From the NCBI GenBank assembly GCA_964596675.1, contig CAZQUZ010000016.1, positions 1 through 10,780 on the forward strand: 10,780 nt of DNA, given 5' to 3'. The position numbers and the translations under genes are program-made. The notes under the pieces are model-generated. The model was not told where the DNA came from. It did not search any database and was given only the letters and a program-made list of their open reading frames with translations. Of the stretch, positions 8,720 through 10,780 are shown one piece after another. The first letter of the stretch is position 1. The number at the start of each line of letters is the position of its first letter. Source of the DNA: JAGOMW01 sp964596675 (lineage in GTDB: Bacteria > Patescibacteriota > Gracilibacteria > BD1-5 > UBA2023).

Positions 8720-8828
8720 TTGTGCACAAAAGTTATACGATAAAATAGATTCTTTATTCTGGAAGAGTTTTTCTCGTGCTTTATTGAGAGTTTTTCTTAT
8801 ACTGCTTGAGATATATTATCCTTTTTTC

Positions 8829-10166
8829 ATGAATCGTAAAATCGTATTTGCGATCATAGTTGTCTTCCTCTTTTCCATAGGTATCCTGAGCACCTCCGGT
8901 GTCGGGAAGTTTTTTCGTATACGATGAGATTTTACCCCTCATGCATCATGGGCTCTCGGGAAGCCTGGACGAGTATTATTCGATATAGGTGCTGCCAATA
9001 GTGCAGCCACAGCTGGTATAGATGTCGATGGGTATCTTTCATGAGCATTTTGGCTCGGGAATGTATGATGGGCTCTCTTTAATCATGGAGATGCAGCAGT
9101 CGCTCGCGCTCGTGTACTCTGTGATAATAGCGTCTTTAATGATCCGAATATACTCTGTCCACTTGATGGCTTTGCCTGGAGCCAAAATGCAGGTTGGATA
9201 GCGTTTTCATGAACATTTATCGACGGATGATCATGAGCATTCTATAATCCCGCCTCATGACGTATCGAATGATTCTGACATAGTCGCTCTCTCGGGTGGA
9301 TACCATTCTATGCTGATACGACGACACCTATCACCCTGACGAATCAGACATGAGTCCTACTCAATGGTATCGGACTGAACTTCATCTGACGTATAGCCAT
9401 CATATGAAATATCGCTGGTACACGTATCTTTAATGTGACGAATCAGCAGGTGGGATATGTATTCACCTCGATCAACCACTCGGAAATGCTCAATAGAATA
9501 AGAAAAAATGTAGCACTCCTCACGAGAAATGCGAATCCTACTGAACTCGCTGACCCTTTCGATACAAAATTTAACTATCTCATCCATAGAGGTTCTGACT
9601 ATGATACCGGTATTCCTGGCTGGGTATGGCCATCATCTAAAAAATCTATCATCGTCGTCTGATGAGATATGATACTCGACCAGGCTACTATCGGTTCAGA
9701 TACGGATACAGAGAAGGCTCTCATAGTACTCAAAGATGACCAAGGAAATGGTGGGAATATCATCATCAGTGAAGATGTAGGGCGTATATATAGCTTTATC
9801 TATGCGGAGTGAACGATATACTCTGGATATAAGACTGCTACTGGACTCATCGTGCCGTATGTGGCGGCATGAGTATGGAATATCCCATGAAATCAACTCT
9901 ATATCTATGGTGCTATAGTATCAAAAAACACTGTCGGTGGATCTCTCCAGACACCACCGACATGTCCAGTGATTATTAATAATTGTGATATCACCAATTC
10001 ACAACTCTATGACATCAACTATCTTCGTACGTATGATCCTACAGATCCTACACAAAAAAATGTACCCTATGATGATCCACGATTCGATAATGCATCGAGT
10101 GTCATAGAGTATAATCCATGACTAGCCTCCCGTCCTCCACCAGGTATCGATGCTATACTCCAATAA
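8829..10166 (+). CDS. Exported surface protein with GxxWSxNxGWIxF-type repeats
   Basis: 445 residues, ATG at 8829, TAA at 10164-10166, with 18 UGA glycines. The start is chosen because a hydrophobic export segment (about 5-22) follows MNRK directly; the in-frame ATG at 8637 would run antisense through lgt. Three Trp/Gly motifs occur: SGAFWLGNVGWALFN (71-85), DGFAWSQNAGWIAFS (113-127) and GRIEGFGHSRSLGWIPF (144-160). Similar phrases are common in secreted proteins of Patescibacteria. Two Cys pairs (C98/C110 and one near the C-terminus) suggest oxidised, extracellular folding. The C-terminal half is beta-rich with IVLKDDQGNGGNIIIS and LYIYGAIVSKNTVGGS, then INYLRTYDPTDPTQKN and a Pro-rich end. 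No enzyme motif is seen. It lies 19 bases upstream of a second fibre gene, probably in the same operon. The function is unknown; a wall or surface structural role is inferred. Confidence 0.85.
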
Positions 10167-10185
10167 ATCCCTTAATCCTCTACTT

Positions 10186-10780
10186 ATGTTACGTCAGAGT
10201 ATCCACACATTCCTCTTTTGTTCACTCTTTTTCTTTGAGATAGCAAGCATCTCTGCAGCACTCCCATATCCTCTCACGACACCAGGATGAGAGACTCCAG
10301 GATGAACGTATCGGACCTATTTCGATAATATGTTCTCGAGTGAGTTCGATTGTTATGGGAGTGGAAAGGTGGTATGAGGGTTTAATTCTCTGGGTGTTCC
10401 ATTTTGTGTGGTACCAGCACCCGTGGGACTCAATATCCTCGGCTCCACAGCTGGTGATACTCTGAGATATAATGGGACTGACTGGGTCAGAAACAATCTC
10501 CTCTATAATAATGGAACAGCCCTCGGTATCGGCATGCAGACACCTGGATATATCCTCGATGTCGCTGGTACAGCGAACTTCCTCTGACTCCGTATGCCGA
10601 CTGGTGCAAGTTCTGGGTGGGTACTGACATCAGATGCAGCATGAGTAGCGCGATGGGAGTCTGCAGCTCCGTCATCGAATGCCTGGCTCCTCCTCGGTAA
10701 TGCTGGACTCTCTGCACTCACGAATTTCCTCGGTACTACAGATAACACCGATGTCGTATTTCGGAGAAATAATATAGAGG
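10186..10780 (+). CDS. Tail-fibre-like surface protein, N-terminal part (3' end beyond window)
   Basis: ATG at 10186, open to the window edge (198 codons), five UGA glycines. A signal peptide is clear: MLR, a hydrophobic stretch with FLFCSLFFF, then ASISAA before the mature chain. The mature region includes DTLRYNGTDWVRNN, GIGMQTPGYILDVAGTANF, SGWVLTSDAAGVARWES and an NFLGTTDNTDVVFRRNN module (from 10723). The last three have close counterparts inside the fibre protein at 1-2138, so it is a paralogue and probably also ends in an S74 domain that is not visible here. It sits 19 bases after the preceding gene and is likely co-transcribed. No ribosome-binding site is apparent. An exported adhesive fibre is inferred. 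Confidence 0.88.
10724..10780 (+). repeat. Dispersed coding repeat shared with 1-60 and 1156-1219
   Basis: About 60 bases encoding NFLGTTDNTDVVFRRNNIEAF occur three times: 1-60, 1156-1219 and 10724 to the window end, all in the reading frame of fibre genes. The copies differ at only a few positions (for example ACAGATAACACCGATGTCGT in two copies against ACAGATAACATAGATGTCGT in the first). This marks a duplicated module within and between paralogues. Confidence 0.9.

Noticed and set aside
8637..8828. An upstream in-frame ATG at 8637 for the surface protein at 8829
   Set aside because: It would run through the 5' end of lgt on the opposite strand and place the export signal about 70 residues inside. 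The ATG at 8829 sits directly before a normal signal segment.
1..10780. UGA read as tryptophan (code 4, Mycoplasma-type)
   Set aside because: UGA falls on conserved glycines (GPRP, RGD, WWGH, GGRxGY), while conserved tryptophans are UGG.

Overview
The window reads as part of the genome of a Patescibacteria/CPR bacterium of the Gracilibacteria or Absconditabacteria (SR1) type. The main evidence is that UGA is a glycine codon throughout (genetic code 25). Every gene here is broken by in-frame UGA if read with the standard code. Each becomes one continuous, well-conserved protein when UGA is read as Gly, and all complete genes end in UAA or UAG. Several UGA codons fall on invariant glycines: RGD and GPRP of the sugar transferase, WWGH of ValRS and GGRxGY of Lgt. 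UGG is still used for Trp. The sequence alone does not separate the two candidate phyla.

Layout. (1) 1-2138 (+): the 3' part of a large surface protein of the 'tail fiber domain' type. It has two arrays of 17-residue YadA-head-like repeats and a C-terminal self-cleaving S74 (endosialidase-type) chaperone domain, followed by a strong hairpin terminator. (2) 2237-2702 (+): two small overlapping genes behind their own promoter, arranged like a toxin-antitoxin module. (3) 2806-3055: a low-confidence small ORF or decayed gene on the minus strand. (4) 3071-5869 (-): valS, complete. (5) 5955-7379 (-): a membrane polyprenyl-phosphate sugar-phosphate transferase that starts glycan assembly. (6) 7456-7974 (+): a LemA-like membrane protein, convergent with and overlapping (7) 7928-8719 (-): lgt, prolipoprotein diacylglyceryl transferase. 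(8) 8829-10166 (+): an exported Trp/Gly-repeat surface protein. (9) 10186-10780 (+): the 5' part of a second tail-fiber-like surface protein. It begins with a signal peptide and runs off the window at the same module with which the window begins.

The window mixes a housekeeping gene (valS) with a strong cell-surface theme: glycan priming, lipoprotein modification, LemA, a secreted repeat protein and two large paralogous fibre proteins. This fits an episymbiotic or attached CPR cell that invests in surface structures, but that lifestyle is inference. Gene starts generally lack a recognisable Shine-Dalgarno sequence and often lie only about 10-20 bases downstream of a -10-like box. Intergenic gaps are all short (19-109 bases, apart from the roughly 260-base doubtful stretch after valS). 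I see no tRNA, rRNA, CRISPR array or insertion sequence.
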